Assembly (NCBI RefSeq): GCF_008693075.1
Contig: NZ_VXKJ01000034.1
Span: 1 to 64,000 of the forward strand
Reading direction: 5' to 3'
From: Corynebacterium phocae
GTDB lineage: Bacteria; Actinomycetota; Actinomycetes; Mycobacteriales; Mycobacteriaceae
DNA: 64,000 nt
A program made the position numbers and the translations under genes. Position 1 is the first letter of the stretch. The number at the start of each line of letters is the position of its first letter. Positions 8,950 to 18,442 of this stretch are shown in pieces. Below the pieces are notes generated by a model. It was not told where the DNA came from. It searched no databases and saw nothing but the letters and a program-made list of their open reading frames with translations.

Positions 8950-9207
8950 GAAAATCCCAGCCCATACCAACACTTCATCGGCTCTCTCGATTTGCAAGGA
9001 GCTCACCTGGGGGTGTTCATCACCACCTCCAGCTTTACCCAGGGAGCCAAGGATGCTGCGGCTCGCTACCGAAACGGCAGGATTATCTTGATTGACGGTA
9101 TCCGCCTCACCGAGCTGATGCTGGAGTACGACGTTGCAGTTCAGAAGGCACTCCGCTACACGGTCTACGAGGTGGACGAGAACTTCTTCGATGAGGACTT
9201 GCTCTAG
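8950..9207 (+). pseudogene. mrr: 3' fragment of an Mrr-type restriction endonuclease gene
   Basis: The last 85 codons encode YQHFIGSLDLQGAHLGVFIT, then SFTQGAKDAA, IILIDGIRLTELMLEYDV and a DENFFDEDLL end. This matches the C-terminal part of the Mrr catalytic domain of type IV restriction enzymes (VFITTSSFTxGA, IVLIDGxxLAxLM, DEDFF). The N-terminal DNA-binding region and the first half of the nuclease are gone, replaced upstream by transposase relic. An ATG at 8926 preceded by GAGG could still give a 93-residue peptide, so expression is possible, but a working nuclease is unlikely. Confidence 0.75.
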
Positions 9208-9254
9208 AGGCTCAGATATATTTGCGGCGCGGGTGGGGGAGAGCAAGACGCGCG

Positions 9255-9288
9255 AAAGCCGGGTCCCGTTCTGGGGCCCGGCTTTTGT
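9255..9288 (+). terminator. terminator after the mrr relic
   Basis: AAAGCCGGGTCCC and GGGGCCCGGCTTTT form a GC-rich stem with a five-base loop and a short T tract. It separates the relic from the convergent DUF4191 gene. Confidence 0.75.
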
Positions 9289-9336
9289 CTGTCACGAGGC
9301 TGTCTGGAAACCAGCCTTTTGTCTGCTGGACGGCGC

Positions 9337-10119
9337 TTACTTGTTGCGCTCAGCGGCGCGGCGCATGCGGCGGTTCATGCCGGCCATGTTCTGAGCCTGG
9401 CGTGGCATGGGGCCTTTGGGAAGGCCGGGGTTGGCACCGGGCATGTTGTCCATGGCGGTGATCTTCTTGATGTTCGCTAGGGTTTCATCCTTCTTGAAGT
9501 TGCGAGGGAGCTTCATTATGTGGGTGCGAAGCTTGGTTAATGGAACCTGGTCCTCACCGTCCCCAACGTAGACCTCGTAGACGGGTACGCCGCCGGCAAT
9601 ACGGTCAATGCGTGCCTTGAGTTGCTTCAGTGTGGGCTGCAGGCGCCTTTGGTTGCCTTCGCCCACTAAGATAACGCCGGAGTTACCAATAACCCGGTGG
9701 ATCATATCCTGCTGGCGGGTGGCGGCCACGCCAGGTTTAACGTCCCAGACAATGCCCATGGTGTTTTTGAGCTGCTGCTGAAGCGCCCAGCCGGCAACAC
9801 CGGGTTGGTCCTCAACCTTTTTGTACATGTCGCGCTCAAGACGCCGGGTGAAGATGAACATGGCCAGAACAAAGCCCACGCCCAGGCCCAGGATGAGCAT
9901 GAACCACTGGCCGCCAAAGAGTAGGCCAATGAGGAAGAATGCCAGGGCAACGCCGATGATAGCCAACAGCATAAGCGGAACAAGTGCCTTGTCCTGCTTG
10001 CGTTGGATATTGAAGGCCTGCCACATCTGTGAGCGGGCTTCCTTGTTGCGCTTGCGCTTAGCGGCGCGTTCTTCCTTCTTTGCAGTCCGCAGGACTGCCT
10101 TATCTTCACCTTTAGCCAT
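9337..10119 (-). CDS. DUF4191 membrane protein
   Basis: A 260-residue protein of the DUF4191 family, found in actinobacteria next to lipA. After a lysine/arginine-rich start (VLRTAKKEERAAKRKRNKEA) there are two adjacent membrane segments (about residues 47-92), then a cytoplasmic domain with ATRQQDMIHRVIG and GVILVGEGN, and a basic tail rich in Met and Arg. The start at 10119 is chosen because AGGTAGGAACC precedes it; the longer reading frame from 10164 would run back into the hairpin at 10159-10182. The function is unknown. The order lipB-lipA-DUF4191 is shared with M. tuberculosis, which hints at a link to lipoate or membrane biology. Confidence 0.8.
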   Translation of the reverse strand: MAKGEDKAVLRTAKKEERAAKRKRNKEARSQMWQAFNIQRKQDKALVPLMLLAIIGVALAFFLIGLLFGGQWFMLILGLGVGFVLAMFIFTRRLERDMYKKVEDQPGVAGWALQQQLKNTMGIVWDVKPGVAATRQQDMIHRVIGNSGVILVGEGNQRRLQPTLKQLKARIDRIAGGVPVYEVYVGDGEDQVPLTKLRTHIMKLPRNFKKDETLANIKKITAMDNMPGANPGLPKGPMPRQAQNMAGMNRRMRRAAERNK

Positions 10120-10158
10120 GGTTCCTACCTTAGAGGTTGGGATTAAAAAACTGTAGTT

Positions 10159-10182
10159 GGGCACCTGGTTGCCCAGGTGCCC
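10159..10182 (-). terminator. hairpin between lipA and the DUF4191 gene
   Basis: GGGCACCTGG and CCAGGTGCCC form a ten-base-pair stem with a TTGC loop. On the minus strand a TTTTTT run follows nine bases later. It would terminate or attenuate transcription from lipB-lipA before the DUF4191 gene. Confidence 0.75.
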
Positions 10183-10241
10183 TTCATACCTTAGTAGGTA
10201 TTTTGCCTAACCTTGTTGGTAGGTCCCTCTAGTGGCTGGAT

Positions 10242-11300
10242 TTACCGCGCCTTGACCATGCGGGTGGTCACGGGGGTTTCTTCCGAGGGGCCGTACTTCT
10301 TCAGAAGCGAGGAAGCTTCCTGGGCAGTAGCACCGCCGGAAGACTCTTCTAAGTGCTTGAGGTTTTCTGGTATTTCCATTCCACGGGCATTCATGGCCTG
10401 GACGTAGAGACGGCCGGCGCGGTAAGAAGACCGCACGAGTGGCCCGGACATCACGCCACCAAAGCCCAACTCTTTGGCCAGCTTGGAGTGGGAAACAAAC
10501 TCCTCCGGGCGAACCCAACGCTCAATGGGGTGGAAACGGGGGCCAGGGCGCAAGTACTGGGTAATGGTGATGATGTCACAACCCACCTCACGCAAATCCC
10601 GGAGAGCTTCCTCAATTTCCTCCTGGGTTTCGCCCATGCCAAGGATGAGGTTGGACTTGGTAATCAGCCCGTATTCGTGGGCCTGGCGGATGACATCCAG
10701 GGACCGGTCATAACGGAAAGCAGGACGGATGCGCTTGAAGATCCGGGGGACAGTCTCCAGGTTATGGGCAAAGACCTCCGGGCGGGCGTCAAAGACTTCC
10801 TCAAGCAAGTCTGGCTTTCCAGAGAAATCCGGGGTGAGGTTTTCTACACCCGTATGTGGATTGAGTTTGTGAACCTGGCGGACTACCTCCGCGTAGAGCC
10901 AAGCGCCCTGATCCGGAAGATCATCACGGGTCACGCCGGTAATCGTGGAGTAATTGAGATCCATGTTTTGAACCTCTTCTGCTACACGGCGTGGCTCATC
11001 CTTGTCATAGTCATCGGGTTTGCCGGTTTTGATGTCGCAGAAATCGCAGCGGCGGGTACATTTTTCCCCGCCAATGAGGAAGGTTGCCTCACGCGATTCC
11101 CAACATTCGTGGATGTTCGGGCAGCCGGCCTCCTGACACACTGTGTGCAGGGAAGCGCCCTGAACCTTCTTCTTGATGTCCTCGTAGCCGGGGCCGGTCC
11201 GAACCTGGTTGCGGATCCACCGAGGTTTTTGCTCGATAGGAACCTCAGAGTTCTTTACCTCGATACGAAGTAGCCTACGGTCTCCATGCTTATCACTCAC
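10242..11300 (-). CDS. lipA: lipoyl synthase
   Basis: A radical SAM enzyme that inserts two sulfurs into octanoyl groups on lipoyl domains. At 352 residues it has both iron-sulfur sites: the auxiliary cluster [12 protein letters not shown] and the radical SAM motif CTRRCDFC. The [14 protein letters not shown] and VRSSYRA motifs of the family follow. The GTG start lies 20 bases after the lipB stop, so the two are an operon. Likely targets in this window are GcvH and the three lipoyl domains of AceF. A bidirectionally capable hairpin ends the unit. Confidence 0.97.
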   Translation of the reverse strand: MSDKHGDRRLLRIEVKNSEVPIEQKPRWIRNQVRTGPGYEDIKKKVQGASLHTVCQEAGCPNIHECWESREATFLIGGEKCTRRCDFCDIKTGKPDDYDKDEPRRVAEEVQNMDLNYSTITGVTRDDLPDQGAWLYAEVVRQVHKLNPHTGVENLTPDFSGKPDLLEEVFDARPEVFAHNLETVPRIFKRIRPAFRYDRSLDVIRQAHEYGLITKSNLILGMGETQEEIEEALRDLREVGCDIITITQYLRPGPRFHPIERWVRPEEFVSHSKLAKELGFGGVMSGPLVRSSYRAGRLYVQAMNARGMEIPENLKHLEESSGGATAQEASSLLKKYGPSEETPVTTRMVKAR

Positions 11301-11320
11301 GGTTAACCACCCTACGCGTT

Positions 11321-12127
11321 TTAGGCATTGTTGTGAAAGCCCCTGGCTTTCCGCCGTTTTTCATTAGCCAATTTGGTTGGGTCAGGGGCGGAGGCAAAAG
11401 TGTGGTTGGTAACCGTTAACCGGCCCTCTAAAGCGTCTGCCAGCGCCTCCAACAGGGGTGCGGCGGCTTCCGCCAAGGAGACATCGCGGCCAAGTTCTAA
11501 GCTGAGCGTGGTGACGTCGGCATCATCAATACCACAGGCAACGATGTGGGAGTAGTACTCCAAGGTGTTATTGCAGTTAAGCGCCAGGCCATGCATGGTC
11601 ACCCCGCGGGTAATGCGGATACCTAGGGCGGCTATTTTGCGGTCGCGGTCAGGCGCGGCTGGGTCTAGCGGTATGGTGGCCCCCGGTACCCACACGCCGC
11701 TGCGGCCATCAATACGCCCGGCGGTAGTAACTCCTAGCTGGCGCACCGTGTGGATGATGGCTTCCTCCAGGCGTCGGACGTAATCAACCACATCTACTGG
11801 TTCTGCGAGCTTGATAATGGGGTAGACGACCAACTGTCCTTCGCCGTGCCATGTAATGCGACCCCCGCGGTCCACGTCGATGACAGGCAGGCCATTAGTG
11901 GGACGGTCTTCCGGCAAGGTGCGTTTGCCAGCGGTGTAGACGTTGGGGTGCTCGACTACTAAGATAGCGTCACCCGTCTCGCCCGCTGCGCGTTTCTTAG
12001 CCAGGTCAGCTTGGTAGTCCCAGGCTTCTTGGTAATCCATGCGGCCAAGGTGTCTAATCTCTAGCTGTTGGGTGTCAGCGCGGATGGATTTGTGGGCAGG
12101 AAAGAAAGGTTCACGGGGTGCGGTCAT
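11321..12127 (-). CDS. lipB: octanoyltransferase (lipoate protein ligase B)
   Basis: Moves octanoate from acyl carrier protein to the lipoyl-domain lysine, the first step of lipoate assembly. The 268-residue protein shows [17 protein letters not shown], the conserved Lys in KIAALGIRI, the TMHGLALN motif and the catalytic Cys in IVACGID. A TATACA-like -10 box 9-12 bases upstream of the ATG and the lack of a good ribosome binding site suggest a leaderless transcript starting at or near the ATG. It is first in an operon with lipA. Confidence 0.96.
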   Translation of the reverse strand: MTAPREPFFPAHKSIRADTQQLEIRHLGRMDYQEAWDYQADLAKKRAAGETGDAILVVEHPNVYTAGKRTLPEDRPTNGLPVIDVDRGGRITWHGEGQLVVYPIIKLAEPVDVVDYVRRLEEAIIHTVRQLGVTTAGRIDGRSGVWVPGATIPLDPAAPDRDRKIAALGIRITRGVTMHGLALNCNNTLEYYSHIVACGIDDADVTTLSLELGRDVSLAEAAAPLLEALADALEGRLTVTNHTFASAPDPTKLANEKRRKARGFHNNA

Positions 12128-12182
12128 AGGTAGTAAGTGTATAAGCCGTGCGCCTATACAAGCTAAATTGAGTTCGTGGGTC

Positions 12183-13439
12183 CTAGAACCTGGAGAAGGG
12201 GGACGTTCCCCAGTCGTAGGCGGATTCGCCGTGAATCTTGTCCGCGCCGTTGTGCTCAGTCTCCGGGTCTAAGCGCAGACCTACGGTTTTGTCAATGGCT
12301 TTGGCGATGGCCCAGGTTAGGGCCCCGGAAAATGCCATTGCTGCAAGTGCCACTACAGTTTGGATGCAAACTAGCTGCCAGGACCGATTACTGGCCAACA
12401 CCCCGACTGCTAGTGTGCCCCAGACACCGGCGGCTAGGTGGACGGCAACAACGTCTAGTGTGTCGTCAAAGGCCAGCTTGTATTTTAGGCTGACCAAGCT
12501 CGAAGACAACAGACCGGCGGAAAATCCTAGGATAACTGAGGTAGTTGGCGTGAGTGCGCCGGCTGCGGGAGTAATGGCCACCAGGCCGGCCACGAGTCCG
12601 GAGGCAAGGCCTAGGGGAGTTGCGTAACCGTCACGGTAGCGCTCGTAGGCCAACCAGCCAATCCCGCCGGCTGCGGCGGCTACAGCGGTATTGAGCCATG
12701 CCAGTGCGGCCAAGCCCCCGGCGCTGAGTGCAGAGCCGGCGTTGAAGCCGCACCAGCCAAACCACAACAACCCTGTGCCCAGCATGACCATGGGCAGGTT
12801 GTGGGGACGGTGGACCTGCTTCTTGAAGCCACGGCGCGGGCCTACCATTAGCGCTAATACCAATGCGGCGGTACCGGCGGAAATATGAACCACGGTGCCG
12901 CCAGCGAAGTCGATGGGTGCTACGTGTGCGTGCCCGCCTTCGTGACCGAAGAGGAAACCAGAGATTGAGTTTGCGGAGTGGCTTAGTAACCCGCCACCCC
13001 AGACCATGTGAGCCAAGGGGTAGTAGACCAGGGTTACCCAAGCCGGGATGAAGAGGAGCCATGCGGTAAAGCGGGTACGTTCTGCGATAGACCCGGCGAT
13101 GATGGCGCACGCGATGACGGCAAAAGTCATTTGGAAGATGACATCAAAGATGAGTGGGTAGCCAGACGAACTGGGGGTATCCAAGGTGTGGAGGTAATCT
13201 TGGCCGGAAAAGGGATTGGCGAAGAAGCCAAGGAAAGAGTCCTTGCCATAGGCCAGGTTGAAACCCCAGAAAACATGGACGATGGGGACTATGGCTAACG
13301 CGGCGTAGCACATCATCAACATGTTAAGCACCGCCTTGACCCGTGACATCCCGCCGTAGAAGAAGGCCAGCGCTGGGGTCATAAGTAACACGAAAGAGGA
13401 TGAGACTAGGAGCCAGGCTCCGGTGGCGGTAGATTCCAT
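12183..13439 (-). CDS. amt: ammonium transporter
   Basis: An Amt/Mep/Rh family channel for ammonium uptake, 418 residues with about 11 membrane segments. The family signature region [20 protein letters not shown] is present, as are MVWGGGLL and [18 protein letters not shown]. The protein ends in a short polar tail. AAAGGA lies before the ATG. Two AmtR-type operators sit 21-63 bases upstream, so it should be derepressed under nitrogen limitation, together with glnA. It is not followed by glnK or glnD, so it resembles the stand-alone amtA arrangement of C. glutamicum more than amtB-glnK-glnD. The next gene downstream on the same strand is lipB. Confidence 0.95.
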   Translation of the reverse strand: MESTATGAWLLVSSSFVLLMTPALAFFYGGMSRVKAVLNMLMMCYAALAIVPIVHVFWGFNLAYGKDSFLGFFANPFSGQDYLHTLDTPSSSGYPLIFDVIFQMTFAVIACAIIAGSIAERTRFTAWLLFIPAWVTLVYYPLAHMVWGGGLLSHSANSISGFLFGHEGGHAHVAPIDFAGGTVVHISAGTAALVLALMVGPRRGFKKQVHRPHNLPMVMLGTGLLWFGWCGFNAGSALSAGGLAALAWLNTAVAAAAGGIGWLAYERYRDGYATPLGLASGLVAGLVAITPAAGALTPTTSVILGFSAGLLSSSLVSLKYKLAFDDTLDVVAVHLAAGVWGTLAVGVLASNRSWQLVCIQTVVALAAMAFSGALTWAIAKAIDKTVGLRLDPETEHNGADKIHGESAYDWGTSPFSRF

Positions 13440-13459
13440 GAGGTCCTTTGTAGAGTGAT

Positions 13460-13502
13460 TTTCTATATTTTGATAGAAATAGTTTCTATAGGACTATAGG
13501 AA
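13460..13502 (-). promoter_or_regulatory. two tandem AmtR-type operators of amt
   Basis: Box 1 at 13460-13479 reads TTTCTATATTTTGATAGAAA, a perfect CTAT-N6-ATAG palindrome with the expected T and A flanks. Box 2 at 13483-13502 has CTATAGGACTATAG with the same N6 spacing. The centres are 23 bases apart. Both match the AmtR consensus known from C. glutamicum and lie immediately before the amt start. Confidence 0.85.
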
Positions 13503-13575
13503 CTTCTGTGTCGGACATGCAAATCCGTGGTGACTATAGCTGTTTGTCCTGCTGCTTGACCTGCTTCTGTCTTGA

Positions 13576-13690
13576 GCGGTGCGGTGTGCGGTGCGGTGCG
13601 GTGTGCGGTGCGGTGCGGTGTGCGGTGCGGTGCGGTGTGCGGTGGGGCGGTGCGAAGTGGCGTGCGGCGGTGCGGTGTGCGGTGTGTGGT
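13576..13690. repeat. GCGGT-rich tandem repeat
   Basis: Three perfect 17-bp units (GCGGTGCGGTGCGGTGT) at 13588-13638 are preceded by a partial unit and followed by degenerate GCGGT copies. The array is intergenic, between the amt operators and the gcvH terminator. Reading frames through it code only for repeats and are not taken as genes. It is prone to slippage and may vary in length between strains. Confidence 0.85.
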
Positions 13691-13726
13691 GGGGCACCGG
13701 GCGGGCGGGGCGGTTTCGAGGCATGG

Positions 13727-13769
13727 TAAAACCCCAGCCAACACCGCAGGGCGGGAGGCTGGGGTTTTA
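13727..13769 (-). terminator. terminator of the gcv cluster
   Basis: TAAAACCCCAGCC and GGCTGGGGTTTTA form a 13-base-pair stem around a 17-base loop just past the gcvH stop. T tracts are present on both strands. Confidence 0.85.
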
Positions 13770-13782
13770 AATGAGGGGGCGC

Positions 13783-14172
13783 TTAGACGCCGTTCTGGGA
13801 AGCGTATTCTTCAGCGGTCATCAGGTCGCCTGCCTCGGAGACCTCAACCTCGAACAGCCAGCCGGCCTCAAAGGGATCACTGTTGATGAGCGAGTAATCA
13901 TCATGCACGGCGTCGTTAACGGCGGTTACGGTGCCGGTAACAGGGGAGTACAGGTCAGACACGGACTTGGTGGACTCCACCTCACCACAGGTCTCACCAG
14001 CGGTGACAGCGTCACCAACCTCGGGGAGTTCGGCGAAGACAACTTCACCTAGGCGGTCAGCTGCAACGGAGGTGATACCAACCTTGAGGGTCTTGCCCGC
14101 AACCTCAGCGGCTGGGGCATCAATCCACTCGTGGTCCTCGGAGTAAGAGTAATTTGCTGGCAAGTTTGACAT
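13783..14172 (-). CDS. gcvH: glycine cleavage system H protein
   Basis: The 129-residue lipoyl carrier that shuttles the aminomethyl group from GcvP to GcvT. Lys69 in VESTKSVSD is the lipoylation site. The family pattern of a hammerhead fold (EDHEWID near the start, GWLFEVEVS near the end) is intact. GGAAAGGA precedes the ATG. It follows gcvT by about 110 bases and ends at a strong terminator, so it is the last gene of gcvP-gcvT-gcvH. It needs LipB and LipA, encoded a few kilobases away. Confidence 0.96.
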   Translation of the reverse strand: MSNLPANYSYSEDHEWIDAPAAEVAGKTLKVGITSVAADRLGEVVFAELPEVGDAVTAGETCGEVESTKSVSDLYSPVTGTVTAVNDAVHDDYSLINSDPFEAGWLFEVEVSEAGDLMTAEEYASQNGV

Positions 14173-14282
14173 GGAAGTTCCTTTCCTTGGGGGCTTTAAT
14201 GCTCTATCTTATGCGCGGGGCAATGGTTTGCGCGCGATTTTGCGCTAATTGCCGGGCCCTGCGGTTATGGCGTGTGGTGGGT

Positions 14283-15410
14283 TTACTTCTGGCGCTTGTA
14301 GAAGGGCATTTGCGTGACCTTGAACGGGTAGCGCTTGCCACGAATGTCCACTTCCACCTCCGCGCCGGGCTCCAGTCCGGCTGCGGTCTCCAAAAGTGCA
14401 ATGGCAACCGGGTGACCAAGCGTAGGCGAAGGCTGACCGGAGGTAACCGTTCCTACCTGCTTGTCCGCGCCGTCCTCACCCTTGATGAATACCGCAGCGC
14501 CCGCGCGGGCGGCACGGCGCTGGTCCGAGGTAAGACCAGTGATGGAAACCTGGGGACCTTCCTCCAGGCGCTGGCGCATAGGGCCAGCACCCACAAAGTC
14601 AGCTTCCTTGTTGGCAAAAGCACGGCCCATGCCGGCCTCCACCGGGGTGATATCACGGGAGAGCTCGTTGCCGTAGAGCGGCATACCGGCCTCTAAGCGC
14701 AGCGAGTCGCGGGCGGCCAGGCCACAAGGCTTGAGATCATATTCCGCGCCGGCCTTGATGAGCTCATCCCACAGCTCCGGGGCGTCGGAGTTGTAGACAA
14801 TGAGCTCAAAGCCGTCCTCGCCCGTGTAACCGGTACGGCAAATGATGGCAAACTTGCGCGCCACCTTGCCCATCATGGCGGCGTAATAACCAAGCTCAGC
14901 TACGGCCTCCTGCTTGTTGTCCTCTACTAGTGGGAGGAGGATTTCCACGGCCTTGGGGCCCTGAATGGCAATCATGGCCACATCCAAGGACTCATTTTCA
15001 AGCTCCACGTCAAAGCCCTCGGCGCGCTCCTGGAATGCCTCCCACACCACCTGGGCATTACCGGCGTTGGGAACCACCAGGAACTTGTTTTCTTCCAGGC
15101 GGTAAGAAATCAAGTCATCGATGATTCCGCCGTCTTCCGCGCAAATCATGGAGTACTTGGCCTTGCCCACCTTGACGTTGGTGATGTCAGAGATGAGGGC
15201 ATAGGACAAGAACTTGGCGGCGTCAGGGCCCTTGACCCAGATTTCGCCCATGTGGGAAAGGTCAAACAAGCCCGCTGCGTTGCGCACCGCGCGGTGTTCT
15301 TCGAGCTCATTGTTGTACTTCAGTGGCATGTTCCACGGGCCAAAGGCGGTGAAAGAAGCACCAAGTTCCGCGTGCTTTTCGTGGAGCGGGGAATTGCGTA
15401 GTTCAGACAT
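14283..15410 (-). CDS. gcvT: aminomethyltransferase (glycine cleavage T protein)
   Basis: Transfers the methylene group from the aminomethyl arm of GcvH to tetrahydrofolate and releases ammonia. At 375 residues it has the usual length, with LFDLSHMGEI near the N-terminus, GYTGEDGFEL in the middle and the folate-domain end GKRYPFKVTQMPFYKR. AAGGA stands seven bases before the ATG. It lies between gcvP and gcvH on the same strand. The ammonia it frees links the cluster to glnA and amt, which flank the region. Confidence 0.96.
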   Translation of the reverse strand: MSELRNSPLHEKHAELGASFTAFGPWNMPLKYNNELEEHRAVRNAAGLFDLSHMGEIWVKGPDAAKFLSYALISDITNVKVGKAKYSMICAEDGGIIDDLISYRLEENKFLVVPNAGNAQVVWEAFQERAEGFDVELENESLDVAMIAIQGPKAVEILLPLVEDNKQEAVAELGYYAAMMGKVARKFAIICRTGYTGEDGFELIVYNSDAPELWDELIKAGAEYDLKPCGLAARDSLRLEAGMPLYGNELSRDITPVEAGMGRAFANKEADFVGAGPMRQRLEEGPQVSITGLTSDQRRAARAGAAVFIKGEDGADKQVGTVTSGQPSPTLGHPVAIALLETAAGLEPGAEVEVDIRGKRYPFKVTQMPFYKRQK

Positions 15411-15523
15411 AAGTAATCCTTGCTTTTAAATTCTTGATCGGTCAAAGTTGGCTGAGATGCCCCCGCGCTAGACCGTCAGCCTGCCTGGTAGACATGCATG
15501 GTCAGTCCGCACGGGGGGAGCGG

Positions 15524-18370
15524 TTAGCCCGCGGTATTTTCTGTGTTCTCCGCGAAGGCCTCCGGCGGTGGGCAAGCGCACACCAGGTTGCGGTCACCAT
15601 AGGCCTCATCAATGCGGCGCACCGGTGGGAAGTACTTGTTGCGGCGCAGGCTGGCTACCGGGTAGGCAGCCTGTTCACGGGTGAACTTAAACGGCCATTC
15701 ATCGGCAGTAACAATCTCTGCGGTGTACGGCGCGTTGTGGATGACAGATGACTCGTACTCCACCTTGCCGTCAATGATTTCCTGAATCTCCGCGCGAATA
15801 GCGCGCATGGCCTCAATGAAGCGGTCCAGCTCGCCCAAATCCTCAGACTCGGTGGGCTCCACCATGAGGGTGCCGGCGACGGGGAAGGACAGGGTGGGGG
15901 CGTGGAAGCCGTAGTCGATGAGTCGCTTGGCGACATCGGCAGCCGTGACGCCGGAGGCATCGGTCAACTCGCGGAGGTCGAAGATGCACTCGTGTGCAAC
16001 CAGACCCTCATTGCCGGTGTAGAGAACCGGGAAGGAGTCCTTGAGGTTCTTGGCCAGGTAGTTGGCGCACAGGATAGCGCCCGCGGTGGCGTCCGCGACA
16101 CCCTGGGTGCCAATCATGGCCAGGTAGCCCCAAGAAATAGGCAGCACGCCGGCGGAGCCATACTTAGTGGAGGTCACCGGCACGCCCTGGGAGGAATCCA
16201 GCGGAGTGCTGGCGTCCATCTCTGCGTTGGGATCCCCCGGCAAGAAAGGAACCAGGTGCTCCGCCACGCCCACTGGGCCAACTCCCGGACCGCCGCCACC
16301 GTGCGGGATGGTGAAAGTCTTGTGCAAGTTCAGGTGGCTGACGTCCCCGCCAAACTCACCCGGCTTAGCCCAGCCGGACAGCGCGTTCATGTTAGCGCCA
16401 TCAATGTAGACCTGGCCGCCGGCCGCGTGGACCTTCTGGCAGACCTCGCGGACCTCCGGATCAAACACGCCGTGGGTGGACGGGTAAGTAATCATAATGC
16501 CGGCCATACGGTTGCCGTGCTGCTCAATCTTGGCGTCTAAGTCAGCGACGTCAATAGAGCCGTCATCGGCAGTCTTGACCACCACCACGCGCAAGTTAGC
16601 CAGCGTTGCAGACGCAGCGTTGGTGCCGTGCGCCGAAGACGGGATAAGAATGATGTCACGCTCGGTGTCACCGTTGGCAACATGGTAGCGGCGAATGGCC
16701 AAAAGACCCGCTAGCTCACCCTGGGAACCAGCGTTGGGCTGGATGGAAACCTTGGCGTAACCAGTGATTTGGGACAGCCATTCCTCAAGCTCCTCAATGA
16801 GCTCGCGCCAACCGGCGGTGGTCTCCTCCGGCGCATAAGGGTGAATGCCCGCGAACTCCGGCCAGGAGATAGGCTCCATGGCCGCGGTGGGGTTGAGCTT
16901 CATGGTGCACGAGCCCAGCGGAATCATGGTGCGGTCCAGCGCCAAGTCCCGGTCGGAGAGCTTGCGCAGGTAGCGCAACATCTGCGTCTCCGAGTGCGTG
17001 GAATTAAAGATCTTGTGTGTCAGGTACGGGGATTTACGCTTGAGATCCTCCGGCAAAGCGGCCTTAGCCTCTTGTACCGCAGAGATACCAAAGCCTGCTG
17101 CCAGTGCCGCGACGTCAGCTTCTGAAGCGGACTCACCGAAGCTGACAGAGACCTTGTCTGCGCCGATGGCGCGGACCAAGTAGCCGGCTTCCTGCAGCTT
17201 GGCCTTCACCGCTGCGGCGTCAACGCCGGTGACGGTCACGGTGTCAAAGAAGCTATCCGTGACCAGCTTCAGGCCGGCACCCTTGACAGTGGCGGCGAAG
17301 GCGGTGGCGCGGGCGTGGATGCGCTCCGCGATGTTTTTTAGTCCCACCGGGCCGTGATAGACGGCGTACATGGAGGCTACGTTGGCCAGCAAGGCCTGGG
17401 CGGTACAAATGTTAGAGGTAGCGCGCTCGCGGCGGATGTGCTGTTCACGCGTCTGGAGTGCCAGGCGGTAGGACGGGAAGCCGTCCTGGTCCTTGGTGAC
17501 GCCCACCAGCCGGCCGGGCATCTGGCGCTTCAGCTTCTCCGTGACCGCCATGTAGGCAGCGTGCGGGCCACCAAAGAACAGTGGTACGCCGAAGCGCTGC
17601 GTGGAGCCGGTAACGATATCAGCGCCGAACTCACCCGGTGCCTCGAGCAGCAGCAGGGACATGGGGTCAGCCACGACAGTGGCCAGGGCGCCACGGGTGT
17701 GCAGCTCCTCAATCAAGGCGCGGGGGTCCAAGATGTCACCCTCAGTGCCCGTATAAGCGATGACTGCGCCCACAATGTCCTCACCCACAAGGCCTTCGCG
17801 CAAGTCGGTGATTTCCACTTCCACTTCAATGGCGCGGGCGCGCTCAGCGGCAACGTTGATGACCTGGGGGTGCAGGCGGGAATCCAGGACCACGCGGCGG
17901 CCCTTCTTCACCGCGCGGGACATCAGCCCCACGGCCTCCGCGACGGCGGAGGCCTCATCCAGCAGGGAGGCGTTGGCAATCGGCAGGCCGGTGAGGTCCT
18001 CGATGAGGGTCTGGAAGTTCAGCAGGGCCTCCAAGCGGCCCTGGGAAATCTCTGGCTGATACGGGGTATACGCCGTGTACCAACCAGCGTCTTCCAGCAG
18101 ACCGCGGCGGATAACCGGCGGGGTGATGGTGTCAGAGAATCCCTGACCATAGAAAGACTTCAGTAGGGTGTTTTTCTCCGCGTACCCGCGCAGTTTCTCC
18201 TGCGCCTGAAACTCCGTAAGAGCGGCGGGTAGCTGAGGATCCTCCTCAGCACGGATATTAGCGGGAAGAGCGGCCGAAACCAGCGCCTCCACACTGTCGT
18301 AGCCGACGCTGTTCAGCATAGTTGCGCGCTCATCAGCATCTGGTCCCAAGTGGCGGGTGATAAATGACAT
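15524..18370 (-). CDS. gcvP: glycine dehydrogenase (decarboxylating), P protein
   Basis: A PLP enzyme that decarboxylates glycine and loads the aminomethyl group on GcvH. It has 948 residues from the start chosen at 18370, which opens with MSFITRHLG, and AAGGAG lies eleven bases upstream; the frame extends to 18421 without support. Lys684 in LNLHKTFTIPHGGGGPG is the PLP lysine and the glycine-rich loop follows it. Both halves of the single-chain form are present (PYQPEISQGR in the N-half, GSCTMKLN in the C-half). It is first gene of gcvP-gcvT-gcvH. No glycine riboswitch is seen in the short upstream gap of 72 bases. Confidence 0.97.
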   Translation of the reverse strand: MSFITRHLGPDADERATMLNSVGYDSVEALVSAALPANIRAEEDPQLPAALTEFQAQEKLRGYAEKNTLLKSFYGQGFSDTITPPVIRRGLLEDAGWYTAYTPYQPEISQGRLEALLNFQTLIEDLTGLPIANASLLDEASAVAEAVGLMSRAVKKGRRVVLDSRLHPQVINVAAERARAIEVEVEITDLREGLVGEDIVGAVIAYTGTEGDILDPRALIEELHTRGALATVVADPMSLLLLEAPGEFGADIVTGSTQRFGVPLFFGGPHAAYMAVTEKLKRQMPGRLVGVTKDQDGFPSYRLALQTREQHIRRERATSNICTAQALLANVASMYAVYHGPVGLKNIAERIHARATAFAATVKGAGLKLVTDSFFDTVTVTGVDAAAVKAKLQEAGYLVRAIGADKVSVSFGESASEADVAALAAGFGISAVQEAKAALPEDLKRKSPYLTHKIFNSTHSETQMLRYLRKLSDRDLALDRTMIPLGSCTMKLNPTAAMEPISWPEFAGIHPYAPEETTAGWRELIEELEEWLSQITGYAKVSIQPNAGSQGELAGLLAIRRYHVANGDTERDIILIPSSAHGTNAASATLANLRVVVVKTADDGSIDVADLDAKIEQHGNRMAGIMITYPSTHGVFDPEVREVCQKVHAAGGQVYIDGANMNALSGWAKPGEFGGDVSHLNLHKTFTIPHGGGGPGVGPVGVAEHLVPFLPGDPNAEMDASTPLDSSQGVPVTSTKYGSAGVLPISWGYLAMIGTQGVADATAGAILCANYLAKNLKDSFPVLYTGNEGLVAHECIFDLRELTDASGVTAADVAKRLIDYGFHAPTLSFPVAGTLMVEPTESEDLGELDRFIEAMRAIRAEIQEIIDGKVEYESSVIHNAPYTAEIVTADEWPFKFTREQAAYPVASLRRNKYFPPVRRIDEAYGDRNLVCACPPPEAFAENTENTAG

Positions 18371-18442
18371 TTTTCTGACACTCCTTGTTGGGGTAAGTGT
18401 GGCCTTATAAACCGCCTCCAATTATATGGGCTCTGGGAAAAA

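Noticed and set aside
10353..11273. 306-codon ORF antisense to lipA
   Set aside because: Shadow frame opposite a certain gene; no motif.
13576..13690. possible CRISPR array
   Set aside because: Repeat units are contiguous without spacers, and no cas genes are near.
13463..13744. 93-codon minus-strand ORF through the GCGGT array
   Set aside because: It encodes only His-Arg-Thr-Ala-Pro repeats and overlaps the AmtR boxes.
17354..18166. 270-codon ORF antisense to gcvP
   Set aside because: Shadow frame opposite a certain gene; Gln/Gly/His-rich composition.
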